DNA from: Allolobophora icterica
Lineage: Eukaryota > Annelida > Clitellata > Crassiclitellata > Lumbricidae
Direction: 5' to 3'
Assembly: GCA_963556255.1 (NCBI GenBank)
Contig: OY744604.1
Span: 29,264,099-29,328,098 of the forward strand
DNA length: 64,000 nt
The number at the start of each line of letters is the position of its first letter. The first letter of the stretch is position 1. Below, in pieces: positions 12,195-20,381 of the stretch. Made by a program: the position numbers and the translations under genes. Below the pieces are notes generated by a model. The model did not search any database, was not told the DNA's origin, and saw only the letters and a program-made list of their open reading frames with translations.

Positions 12195-12383
12195 TTGTAT
12201 TTTCAATCGAACAGCTGTCAAAACACAGCTGTAAACAATAAATTGAAATTAACACTGAAGTACCAACAGAGATTAATTATAAAGATATTGTTCTGTATCG
12301 AAAATAGTGCATTGTTTCGTCTAGATTACCAACAGAGAGCTAATTATAATCGAATGAATTTTATTACGACAAGTGGGAGTTAG
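12195..12383 (+). CDS. small hypothetical ORF, Polinton left end
   Basis: 62 codons, Asn/Ile/Leu-rich, no recognisable domain. It lies upstream of and on the same strand as PolB, where Polintons and adintoviruses often carry small fast-evolving genes. Composition is AT-rich compared with the capsid genes. It could equally be a chance ORF. Confidence 0.2.
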   Translation: MYFQSNSCQNTAVNNKLKLTLKYQQRLIIKILFCIENSALFRLDYQQRANYNRMNFITTSGS

Positions 12384-12397
12384 CTAGTGTAGGTAAC

Positions 12398-12607
12398 ATG
12401 TCAGTGTGGGCGATGACGGAGATTGTATTGTTACATAACAAATGCATTGTGTGTTTTTTTTTGACTTTTGGAAAAAACATGAAAAACAATATATTTTTTA
12501 TGCGTGAACATAATAGAATGGAAAAAGATAAATTGCTAGTTAAGGTTCTAAAACACGCCTTAAGAGTTTTTTGCGTGCTGAATGGGCAGCTAATACATGA
12601 ATATTGA
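12398..12607 (+). CDS. small hypothetical ORF, Polinton left end
   Basis: 69 codons beginning MSVWAMTEIV, with a hydrophobic stretch around residues 10-24 (LLHNKCIVCFFLTF) that could be a membrane segment, then a basic Lys/Arg/His-rich part. No family recognised. Support comes only from position between two other left-end ORFs and an uninterrupted frame. Confidence 0.25.
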   Translation: MSVWAMTEIVLLHNKCIVCFFLTFGKNMKNNIFFMREHNRMEKDKLLVKVLKHALRVFCVLNGQLIHEY

Positions 12608-12696
12608 ATAACAATAATAATAATAATAATTAGCCTTGTTTTGAATATTTTTTCAATTTAAATAAAAGAATATGTTATGGTATACATAAAATCATA

Positions 12697-12972
12697 ATGT
12701 TGGGGCAAAACTTTTGCAAATGGCTTATGATAGGCAAAACAACTCTCTGCTGTCACAGATGCATTGGGGAGTACTGTTTCAAGCATTTAGCACGACTGCG
12801 AAACGGTTGTGGGACAAGACCATGCGCCAAATGTGGAAGGGGTATCAAAAACCACTTAGGTGAGTGCATGAAGTGTGGCTATTATGCTATTCAATCAAGA
12901 ATACGACGTGGTGGGTTAGTACGTGAGTTTAATACGGAATGGAAGCGACTATCAAATATATCAGTAGAATAA
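12697..12972 (+). CDS. small Cys-rich putative zinc-binding protein
   Basis: 91 codons. Residues 18-62 contain an ordered set of cysteines (CCHRC, YC, GC, CAKC, ECMKC), including two clear CxxC knuckles. This is the pattern of a zinc ribbon or treble-clef fold. The C-terminal third is basic (SRIRRGG...WKR). It lies 163 bp upstream of the PolB start, in the place where adintovirus-like elements often carry small early or regulatory genes. A DNA- or protein-binding regulator is an inference. I do not recognise the family and see no LxCxE motif. The regular Cys spacing makes it much more credible than the two ORFs upstream. Confidence 0.6.
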   Translation: MLGQNFCKWLMIGKTTLCCHRCIGEYCFKHLARLRNGCGTRPCAKCGRGIKNHLGECMKCGYYAIQSRIRRGGLVREFNTEWKRLSNISVE

Positions 12973-13134
12973 AAAAATTATCATTTGAACAAACGACATA
13001 GTTATTGTATTGTGTTAATACAGATGAGCAAGCGACAATCGAACATCAGTAAACAAGAATTATCATTTGAACAAACGACATAATTATTATATTAAAGAAA
13101 AGTTTGCCATAGTAGTATAAAATAATTTATAACT
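12973..13134 (+). promoter_or_regulatory. PolB upstream region with paired direct repeat
   Basis: A segment of about 33 bp (core ATCATTTGAACAAACGACAT) occurs at 12977-13010 and again at 13058-13091, 81 bp apart, with only minor differences. It ends 43 bp before the PolB ATG. The position suggests promoter or regulator-binding sites; function is not shown. Confidence 0.5.
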
Positions 13135-16100
13135 ATGGCATTGTCTACGAATGAAAAAATTGAACAATTGCTGAGTGAGTTTACTGGTCCCCCAGCTCTT
13201 CGAGCTGTTCTACAGAATATCTTAGACGAACCCATACCACATGCAGTCAAAAGGCGCTTGCTGCAGCCACTGCTTCCAAGGCCAATTCCTCCAGCGCGTA
13301 AGCATAGAGGGGCCAAACGCAGGGCCCTTCTAGCAGAATTCGACCCACTCCTAATTAAGAAGGATAGAGGTGGGCCACCACCCTTTCTAGTACACAAAGA
13401 GCTCGCCAATCAGCATCTGAGAGACTTCCGTGCAGAAGTACCTCTTAACCACAGGCTGGAAAGAGATGCGTTGGCTTTCTTGAGTGCAATGGAGCACAAC
13501 ATTGAGGCGCAACTCAACGAAGAGCTGTTGAAACAAGACGGTCTGAAATACTCGCAAGTGTTGACAGTTGAGTTGGAAAAGCTGGCTCCGACCGTTGACA
13601 TGTTGTACGACGGAAACGCGACCCCGGGTACTATTACCAATACGGCCTACTTTCGAAGCAAAGCAGTGCCAATTACGAATGCGAGTAAAATCCAAGGGGC
13701 TGTACGAAAGGCCAAGGCCGAAGTACTAAAAAGCCTCGAGGACTATACCAATGAGGGGTCAGGCTGGAGGGTGAGGCGGGTCGTGGCGGTAGACCTCAGC
13801 GTTGCAAAATATCAACCATTTCGTGCAAGGAGCTACTTTCCTACACCAAAGTATATACCCCCTCGTACGGTTATTAATGTAAAGAATAAAGATAACCGAT
13901 GCTTTGAGTGGGCCATATTAAGTGCTATGTATCCAGTAGGTCATGGACAAAATCCAGATCGCCCAACTAAGTATCGGGGCCACCTCCTCGAGCTAAACTT
14001 CGATGGTATAGAATTTCCAGTGAAGGTCACAGATATCGGTAAGTTCGAACGTCAGAACCCTAATATAAGCGTCTCAGTCTTCGGGTGGGATAAAGCTTTG
14101 TATCCAATTTATGTCTCAAAGCAGACCAATAGAGACTATAATATCGATCTTCTACTGTTAGTCAGTGGTGAGAATTACCACTACGTCTGGATTAAAGACC
14201 TTGGCCGAATTCTTAATCAAAATAGCAAAGACAAAAGCAAGAAACACCCATGCCGTCGCTGCCTACACATATTCTGTAGACAAGACTTGCTGGATGCTCA
14301 TATCAAAGATTGTCAGGGCATTAGTCAGAAGCCTCAGCGGATTGAGATGCCAAAAGAGGATGAAAATATCCTCAAATTCCAGAACCATCACAAACAGATG
14401 CGCACTCCGTATATTATTTACGCGGACTTCGAGGCTCTAAACATACCAATCGAAGGTGCAGTCATGAATCCCAGCGAGAGCAACACCAGACAGATAGCGG
14501 AGCAGAAACCATGCAGCTTCTGTTATATAGTGGTTCGATACGATGGCCGCACCAAGAAGCCGGTGCTATATCGTGGAGAAAACGCCGTGGAGGAGTTCCT
14601 ACAACGACTACAAGGCGAGCTGGCCTCTATTAAACAAAGGCTGGCCACCCCAGCTAAGATGGTTATGTCAGCGGCCGATCGTCAATCATTCCGCGAGGCT
14701 AACGAATGTCACATCTGCGGAGATGTGCTCGAAGCGGACAGAGTTCGTGACCACTGCCACATTACCGGTAAGTACCGAGGTGCCGCTCACAGCGAGTGTA
14801 ACTTAAAACTTAGAATATATCCCGATAAGTGTAAGCTACCGGTGGTCTTCCACAATCTCCGAGGTTACGACAGCCACCTCATAATGCAAGCGATAGGTAG
14901 CTGTGAGGCCGCACAGGATGAACAAACTGAAATTAACTGCATTCCAAACAATATGGAGAAATACATGACATTTAACATTGGTCAACTACAGTTCATTGAT
15001 AGTCTCCAGTTTCTAAACAGCTCGTTGGATAAATTATCAGGAAATCTGTCGCTAGAGGATCTCAAAGTCACAACAGCATATATAAAGGAAAGTTTCGTTC
15101 ACAATGAAAGGACAAAACTAGATCCGTTGAGACGAAAGGGCGTATATTGTTACGAATACATCCATGATTACCACCGCTTCGAAGAAGACCGACTTCCACC
15201 CAAGGAAGCGTTCTACAGCAAGCTCACACGAGAGAGCATTTCTGACGAGGATTATCAACACGCACAACGAGTGTGGGACGAGTTTGACTGTAAAACTCTG
15301 GGCGACTATCACGACCTGTATCTCCGCACGGATGTACTTCTACTAGCCGATGTCTTCGAAACCTTCAGATCCACATCGATGAAACACTACAGTCTGGACC
15401 CGGCTAACTACTTCAGCCTACCAGGAATGGCCTGGGACGCTTTGTTGAAAAAGACGAAGATCGAGCTCGAACTTTTAACCGATATAGATATGCATTTGTT
15501 CGTAGAGAAAGGTCTCCGAGGTGGAATCTCGATGGTATCTAAGCGCTTCGCAAAAGCCAACAACCCACAATGCCCCGACTACGATACCACGAAGCCAGAC
15601 AACTGGATCATGTATCTCGACGCGAATAATCTTTACGGCTGGGCGATGCAACAGCCACTGCCGGTTGGAGGATTTAGCTGGGAAAGTCCAACTCTCGATG
15701 AAGTGTTGGAAACTCCAGATGACGCGCCTGAAGGCTTCCTACTTGAAGTCGATCTCGGGTACCCGGAGCACCTCCAAGAATCACATAGCGACTATCCCTT
15801 AGCACCGGAGACCCTGTCAGTCCAAGAGGAGTGGTTGAGTGACTATCAGAATGTGCTTATGAACGAGTTGGGAGGCAAGTTCACAAAGCATGTGAAGTTA
15901 GTACCAAGCCTACGACCTAAGGAGCGGTATGTGGTCCATTATAGAAATCTCAAACTCTACCACTCGTTAGGGCTACGAGTTTCTAAAATTCATCGTGTCA
16001 TTAAGTTTAGACAGGAGGCATGGATGGCTCCATACATCGAGATGAATACGAAATTGAGAGCGAAGGCAACGTCGGAGTTTGAGAAGGATTTCTTCAAACT

Positions 16101-16881
16101 GGCTAATAATGCGGTCTTTGGAAAGACCATGGAAAATCTTAGAAAAAGAATCAGAGTTAACCTGGTACCGACCTCAAAAGTTGACAAACTTCGTAAACTA
16201 ATTGCTGACCCGGCCTACATATCACACAAAATCTTCAACGACCAACTCGCCGCGATTCACAGTTTGAAGAACAAGCTCAAGTTAAACAGACCTGTATATG
16301 TCGGCCAGGCTGTCCTCGACCTCAGCAAGCATCTGATGTACGACTTCTGGTACAACGATGTGAAAAACGAGTACGGCAACAATGCTCAACTCTTATACAC
16401 AGACACTGACAGCCTGTTATTTCAGGTGGAAACTCCGAACGCCTATGCCGATATGTGGAATAAAAAACACCTATACGACCTCTCAGAGTTTCCAAGAGAC
16501 AGCCCCTATTACGACGTCGAGAACAAGAAAGTCGTGGGCAAGTTCAAAGATGAATGTAACGGAGTTGCCATAGCCCAATTCGTGGGACTGCGTCCGAAAA
16601 TGTACTCGATCTTAAAATCGGGTGGTTCAGAGATCAGGAAAGCAAAAGGCGTTCAGAGAGCAGTTGTGAAGAAGGATCTGCACCACGAGCTATACAAGGA
16701 GTGCCTGTTCGAACGAGAAGAGATGCGGCACACACAAGTCGTGATTCGAAGCCACGACCACCAGATCGGAGTGTACGAGCAGAATAAGATCAGCCTCTCT
16801 CCATTAGACACAAAAAAGTGGATATCTCCGGACGGAATAACAACGCTGGCATATGGGCACTACAAAATCAACGACGGTTGA
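13135..16881 (+). CDS. POLB: protein-primed family B DNA polymerase
   Basis: 1,248 residues, the usual size for Polinton PolB, which copies the linear element from its protein-capped ends. The order is: N-terminal region (about 1-365); Cys/His finger HPCRRCLHIFC (about 370); exonuclease I YADFEA (about 429); a second Cys/His knuckle CHICGD...HCHITGKYRG resembling a treble-clef nuclease (about 525-555); exonuclease II NLRGYDSHLI (about 574); exonuclease III TDVLLLADVF (about 733); polymerase motif A DANNLYG (about 829); motif B LANNAVFGKTMEN (about 988); motif C YTDTDS (about 1088). All catalytic acidic residues are present and the frame is unbroken. The ATG at 13135 is the first in frame and follows an AT-rich leader. 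The 3' end overlaps the convergent integrase by 14 bp. Confidence 0.97.
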   Translation: MALSTNEKIEQLLSEFTGPPALRAVLQNILDEPIPHAVKRRLLQPLLPRPIPPARKHRGAKRRALLAEFDPLLIKKDRGGPPPFLVHKELANQHLRDFRAEVPLNHRLERDALAFLSAMEHNIEAQLNEELLKQDGLKYSQVLTVELEKLAPTVDMLYDGNATPGTITNTAYFRSKAVPITNASKIQGAVRKAKAEVLKSLEDYTNEGSGWRVRRVVAVDLSVAKYQPFRARSYFPTPKYIPPRTVINVKNKDNRCFEWAILSAMYPVGHGQNPDRPTKYRGHLLELNFDGIEFPVKVTDIGKFERQNPNISVSVFGWDKALYPIYVSKQTNRDYNIDLLLLVSGENYHYVWIKDLGRILNQNSKDKSKKHPCRRCLHIFCRQDLLDAHIKDCQGISQKPQRIEMPKEDENILKFQNHHKQMRTPYIIYADFEALNIPIEGAVMNPSESNTRQIAEQKPCSFCYIVVRYDGRTKKPVLYRGENAVEEFLQRLQGELASIKQRLATPAKMVMSAADRQSFREANECHICGDVLEADRVRDHCHITGKYRGAAHSECNLKLRIYPDKCKLPVVFHNLRGYDSHLIMQAIGSCEAAQDEQTEINCIPNNMEKYMTFNIGQLQFIDSLQFLNSSLDKLSGNLSLEDLKVTTAYIKESFVHNERTKLDPLRRKGVYCYEYIHDYHRFEEDRLPPKEAFYSKLTRESISDEDYQHAQRVWDEFDCKTLGDYHDLYLRTDVLLLADVFETFRSTSMKHYSLDPANYFSLPGMAWDALLKKTKIELELLTDIDMHLFVEKGLRGGISMVSKRFAKANNPQCPDYDTTKPDNWIMYLDANNLYGWAMQQPLPVGGFSWESPTLDEVLETPDDAPEGFLLEVDLGYPEHLQESHSDYPLAPETLSVQEEWLSDYQNVLMNELGGKFTKHVKLVPSLRPKERYVVHYRNLKLYHSLGLRVSKIHRVIKFRQEAWMAPYIEMNTKLRAKATSEFEKDFFKLANNAVFGKTMENLRKRIRVNLVPTSKVDKLRKLIADPAYISHKIFNDQLAAIHSLKNKLKLNRPVYVGQAVLDLSKHLMYDFWYNDVKNEYGNNAQLLYTDTDSLLFQVETPNAYADMWNKKHLYDLSEFPRDSPYYDVENKKVVGKFKDECNGVAIAQFVGLRPKMYSILKSGGSEIRKAKGVQRAVVKKDLHHELYKECLFEREEMRHTQVVIRSHDHQIGVYEQNKISLSPLDTKKWISPDGITTLAYGHYKINDG

Positions 16882-17881
16882 GTATTCTATCGGGGGGTAA
16901 CTCAGTGCCCATAGGCACCAGAAGCAGCTCCTCACGTACAAATCCGCGGGCAGGACCGTCTACCAGATGGTATAAAGCCGGCTGGCCAGCCTGCCGGACA
17001 ACATCCAAAATAGCGTGGATGGTGAGCGACCAGTTAGGATCGGTGGCGCGTTTGCTTCCACCTTCGAGCTCGCCGGGAGCGTACAAATATCGGACGAGAA
17101 CGTCGTGTCCGAGAATAGGCTCATCCATTCCCCACAAACGAGTTTTCATTTGTGAATGAGAGGGCTTCTGTGTCACTTTAGCAGCTTTCATCGCTTCAAC
17201 CGGCTTCATGTCGAGCAAGCGCGTCGGCTCATCGTTTAGTGTAGCTACAACTTCGGGCAATCGTCGAACCCATTCCACTGACCGTTCTGATGACCCCCTT
17301 GCATCCAGGAGCTATTCCTGAGCGTATTGAGCACCGAAGAGTCGCTCAGCTAGAGTACGGTTAAAGCGTTCAACGATGCCCTGTTGGCGATGATTTCCGG
17401 CCTGTCCGCGTCTTACAAGAACGTCGTGCTTCGCCAGCAACGGTGTAAAATCACCCATAAATTCGCGTCCAGGATCGACCTGAAAGAGTCGAGGCCAAGT
17501 TAATGGGCCCCTCTTATAGATCCGGCTTAAAGCGGCGGCGACTTCGGTCGCACTTTTGTTGATCAACGGTTCAGCTTCTTTGTATCGTGAGGCAACATCA
17601 ACAACAGTGAGAGCGTATTTATAAGTCTTTCGACCTACTTTATCGTGAGGTAAAAACAAGAGATCGGCTTGGTGTACGGCGTTTGGTCGATTTTCCTCAA
17701 ACTTTGGATGCGGTATGGGGCGAGGAACGGGTAGATAAATCTGCCACACAGCTTGTTTCTTCAACCAATCACGAGCCTCCGCCTCGGAAACTTTGGCGGC
17801 TGAGGCTAGTTTCTTCACCGCAGCCTTACCTCGCCAGTAACCTCTAGGGCTGTAATAGACGGCTGAAAGGTGCTTAGACAT
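16868..17881 (-). pseudogene. INT: RVE-family integrase with one in-frame stop
   Basis: Retroviral-type DDE integrase that would insert the element and make the 5-6 bp duplication. From the ATG at 17881 the catalytic triad is visible as D73 (QADLLF), D136 (QVDPGREF) and E171 (GIVERFNRT), the E lying 35 residues after the second D. Translation meets TAG at 17312-17314 (codon 190), just after the core. The same frame is then open to 16868 and encodes about 147 further residues with WVRRLPEVVATLNDEPT and an SH3/chromo-like C-terminal part. This is one nonsense codon, not a frameshift. The copy is therefore probably inactive, or makes a core-only protein, unless the stop is read through. The upstream MKIICVCVYL extension to 17935 is unlikely to be used. 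Confidence 0.9.
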
Positions 17882-17931
17882 TTCAGTAATACTATATATT
17901 ACAAACAGGTAAACACATACACAAATGATTT

Positions 17932-18483
17932 TCATTTGCGTCGCCGTCCAACACCCATCCCCAGCCTCGACTTCGCTGACATAATGGCCGACACCAGCCG
18001 GGCATCCTTCTTCTCGTAATCCGGAGTTTCATCGGTGAGTGCGATCTTCGACGCGGCTGCAGCGAGGATGTCATCTGCGTGGTTACGCCCTGGGGTATCT
18101 TTATGAACTGCGTAAGCCACATCATGGTGGAGGCACGCACGGTCGAGCTGATTAACACCGCGATAGCGCTGTGACAGCCGTTTATCGAGTTTTGTGAATG
18201 GTCCACAGTAAGAGTACTTTCCTGTATTCTGAAAAGAACCTCCCGGATTATCTTCCGAAGACATACCGGATGGAAGGCTCATATGCATCTCAGGCAGAGG
18301 CAGAATATTAAGAGCGCTATTCAGTAGAGAACCTCCAGTCTTTCGCACTTTAGAAGGCAAAATTTGGCTCTTCTTTGCACCGCAGACGGCACAGGTTCCC
18401 TTCTTGGCTGGCCGACCGTTTCGTAACTCGACGATTGTTTCATTTGAAGTCTCAGTATGTTTCTTACATCGTAGGCAATACAT
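17932..18483 (-). CDS. zinc-ribbon / phospholipase A2-like fusion
   Basis: 183 residues. The N-terminus (C3, C6, C31, C34, with NGRPAKKGTC between) is a small zinc ribbon of the kind found in many large DNA viruses (DUF5679-like). The C-terminal half has the PLA2 calcium loop YCGPF (92-96) and the active-site helix CLHHDVAY with H120-D121, followed by a conserved Asp pair (HADDIL). The arrangement is like the PLA2 domain of parvovirus capsid proteins, where the enzyme breaches endosomal membranes. A similar entry role is an inference. A basic tail (GRRRK) ends the protein. The ATG at 18483 (MYCLRC) is preferred because the frame upstream opens only with TTG. It is divergent from the ATPase and 51 bp upstream of the integrase start. 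Confidence 0.85.
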   Translation of the reverse strand: MYCLRCKKHTETSNETIVELRNGRPAKKGTCAVCGAKKSQILPSKVRKTGGSLLNSALNILPLPEMHMSLPSGMSSEDNPGGSFQNTGKYSYCGPFTKLDKRLSQRYRGVNQLDRACLHHDVAYAVHKDTPGRNHADDILAAAASKIALTDETPDYEKKDARLVSAIMSAKSRLGMGVGRRRK

Positions 18484-18521
18484 TGTGTTCGTTGAATACA
18501 ATCATAACTCGTTGTCTCTAT

Positions 18522-19210
18522 ATGGAAATAACAAATTTCGATCTCGAAGGGCCGACGATGGGAAAAAACACCACCATTGGTTGTTGCCATCAAGCATACG
18601 ATGCATAATCTGTGGGCCTAGCGGATGTGGAAAAACAAACCTACTACTCAACCTTCTGTTGAAGAAGGGGTACCTACGTTTTGACCGGCTCTATCTATAC
18701 TCAAAGTCTCTGGGACAGGAAAAATATCAGTTTCTTCGGGACTGGATAACAGAACTCGAAAAAGTTGCCGGTAAGGAAGTGGCTTCCTTTCACTCTTGCT
18801 CAGATGAAATAGTTCCAGTTGAATCATTAAATAAGAATGCCAGAAGCCTTCTAGTGTTCGATGACGTCATGCTTGAAAAACAGTCGCCCATCGAAAGGTA
18901 TTTCACTATGGGTCGACACGGTGGCGCGGACTGCTTCTACTTAACACAGAATTATTTTCGAATTCCGAAGCAAGCGATCCGTGACAATGCTAATCTTATC
19001 GTCCTCTTCAACCAGGATAGCAAGAATTTACGAGCCATTCACGATACGTTCGTGGGCGGCGACATGTCTTTCGATGAGTTCCGTACGTTCTTCAGCGAGT
19101 GTGCTGCCCAGCCATATGGATTCGCAGTCATAGATTTGACGTCCAAAGTGTACGATGGAAAATATCGTTGCGGGTTCGATCGCTTCTATAAGCCCAAGGC
19201 AAGTATTTAA
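18522..19210 (+). CDS. ATP: FtsK/HerA-type genome-packaging ATPase, probable -1 recoding near N-terminus
   Basis: A32-like packaging motor that would pump the linear genome into capsids. Walker A GPSGCGKT is at 18614-18637 and Walker B SLLVFDDV at about 18847-18868; a later TQNYFRIPK-N-N stretch fits the sensor region. The frame has no ATG between its opening TTG (18404) and Walker A. A different frame supplies an ATG at 18522 (MEITNF...) that runs 16 codons into the heptamer A_AAA_AAC at 18563-18569. A -1 slip there enters the ATPase frame exactly. Alternatives are a one-base change in the A run, non-AUG initiation, or splicing. The C-terminus ends 40 bp before the next gene. Confidence 0.88.
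18563..18569 (+). promoter_or_regulatory. candidate -1 frameshift heptamer A_AAA_AAC (ATPase)
   Basis: In the frame of the ATG at 18522 (and of a second ATG at 18558) the phase is ggA AAA AAC, the canonical X_XXY_YYZ arrangement. Moving back one base enters the ATPase frame. Downstream I see only short hairpins (for example GCAT-ACG-ATGC at 18594-18604), so structural support is weak. Confidence 0.55.
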
Positions 19211-19250
19211 AGACATGATATAGGCAACATATAGTCGACATAGAAACACG

Positions 19251-20363
19251 ATGTGGACAAAAGTTTCGTCTAAACAGGAGCGAGACGCCCTGACTCAGGA
19301 TTATTTAGCTCGCAGAAATCGATTGAGACAGCGTTTCGTGGATGAGAAGCTCGGCGAAGCCAACCTTCAGTACGATGCGGCAAAGCTTTTTAAACCAATA
19401 GCCACAGCCACGGCTGAATCCCAGGTGGCTACGTCTAAGGAGCTGCAGAAAGTTACCAGCGCTTTACAGGATTTGCCGGCGCAGATTTCAGAGTCTGCTA
19501 ATTTTAACCCGATAGCAGCTTTGTTCGGTGAAACCGCAGGAACAGCAGCTCCAACGGCTGCTCCAGCCCTTCCAGCGCTTCCAACATCCCGAATCCCCCA
19601 CGCATTGTTAGTAGATCCAAACAAATATCTCAACGTCGCGGCAATCACACGACACGGTTTCAAACCTCCGAGCGAGCTCGATCTAGCCGACATTGCAGGT
19701 GCTGAAAAGATAATCGGTGAGGTAAATCACTATAATCGCCACACCCTGGGCAAAGAGAAAAGGAAAGCCAATAAGCAAGGAGACGAAGAAAAGGTAGATG
19801 AGGTGACTGCAGATATCGAAGCCCTAAGGGAATATAAAAAGCGAATCCATACACTGCTAGCGGGCCACAGCCTCATCAAAAAGGGAAAGGGTTTCAGTGT
19901 CCCAGCCGTTCCTCTTAAATTACAAGGTAGCGCCTTGGGTGAGCTCTCCGTCGACCCCGTCGCGCTGTCTGCTGGTAGACTAAGAGTGTTTAAAGGTGGG
20001 AACCTCGTGCTCGAAGCTCCTGCTGATGAGTCATTGTTCAGCCTGTTAACGAAACGCTTCGTTAAGACTAAGCAATATTCGCCTCAGGCAATTAAAACTT
20101 TCAAAAAGCTCGTACAGATGTCTGGTCTGCCTATTCATGGCCGGAAAAGTAAAAAGTTCCAGCTGATTCGAGGCGGCGCGGTGCAATTTTACAACGACCC
20201 AAACGCCCTGGTAGAGAGGTTGCAGCTTTTGGTGGCCTCTAGGGCCGCGGGAAACACTGGTCTCGGCAACGAAATCTCCACCATTCTCGACGAGTTGCTG
20301 CGTTCCGGTGCGATCTCCAAAGAGCTGGCACTCGAATTGAATAGAAACATGCTCATAAAATAG
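19251..20363 (+). CDS. 370-aa probable virion protein, unknown function
   Basis: A hydrophilic, Lys/Ala-rich protein with no enzyme motif. Residues 1-85 are helical and charged (RRNRLRQRFVDEKLGEA), 95-120 form an Ala/Pro-rich hinge (AAPTAAPALPALP), 165-200 are strongly charged (KEKRKANKQGDEEKVDEV), and the C-terminal third has KTFKKLVQMSGLP and a basic GRKSKK patch. Position between the packaging ATPase and the minor capsid gene, on the same strand, suggests a core, scaffold or genome-binding role. LIRGGA near residue 306 fits an adenain-type IxGG-x cleavage pattern. The start is the first ATG after the ATPase, 40 bp downstream of its stop. Confidence 0.75.
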   Translation: MWTKVSSKQERDALTQDYLARRNRLRQRFVDEKLGEANLQYDAAKLFKPIATATAESQVATSKELQKVTSALQDLPAQISESANFNPIAALFGETAGTAAPTAAPALPALPTSRIPHALLVDPNKYLNVAAITRHGFKPPSELDLADIAGAEKIIGEVNHYNRHTLGKEKRKANKQGDEEKVDEVTADIEALREYKKRIHTLLAGHSLIKKGKGFSVPAVPLKLQGSALGELSVDPVALSAGRLRVFKGGNLVLEAPADESLFSLLTKRFVKTKQYSPQAIKTFKKLVQMSGLPIHGRKSKKFQLIRGGAVQFYNDPNALVERLQLLVASRAAGNTGLGNEISTILDELLRSGAISKELALELNRNMLIK

Positions 20364-20381
20364 AAATAGAAAACAAAATTC

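Noticed and set aside
13092..13409. Minus-strand ORFs within PolB and similar shadows within the capsid genes
   Set aside because: Opposite-strand shadows of GC-richer coding sequence; no domain or start context.
17892..18206. Minus-strand ORF overlapping the PLA2 gene in another frame
   Set aside because: Shadow frame without motifs; the PLA2 frame has all catalytic residues.
18404..18521. ATPase start at 18404 (TTG) giving a longer N-terminus
   Set aside because: No ATG, and this segment overlaps the divergent zinc-ribbon coding region in antisense; its composition is not protein-like.
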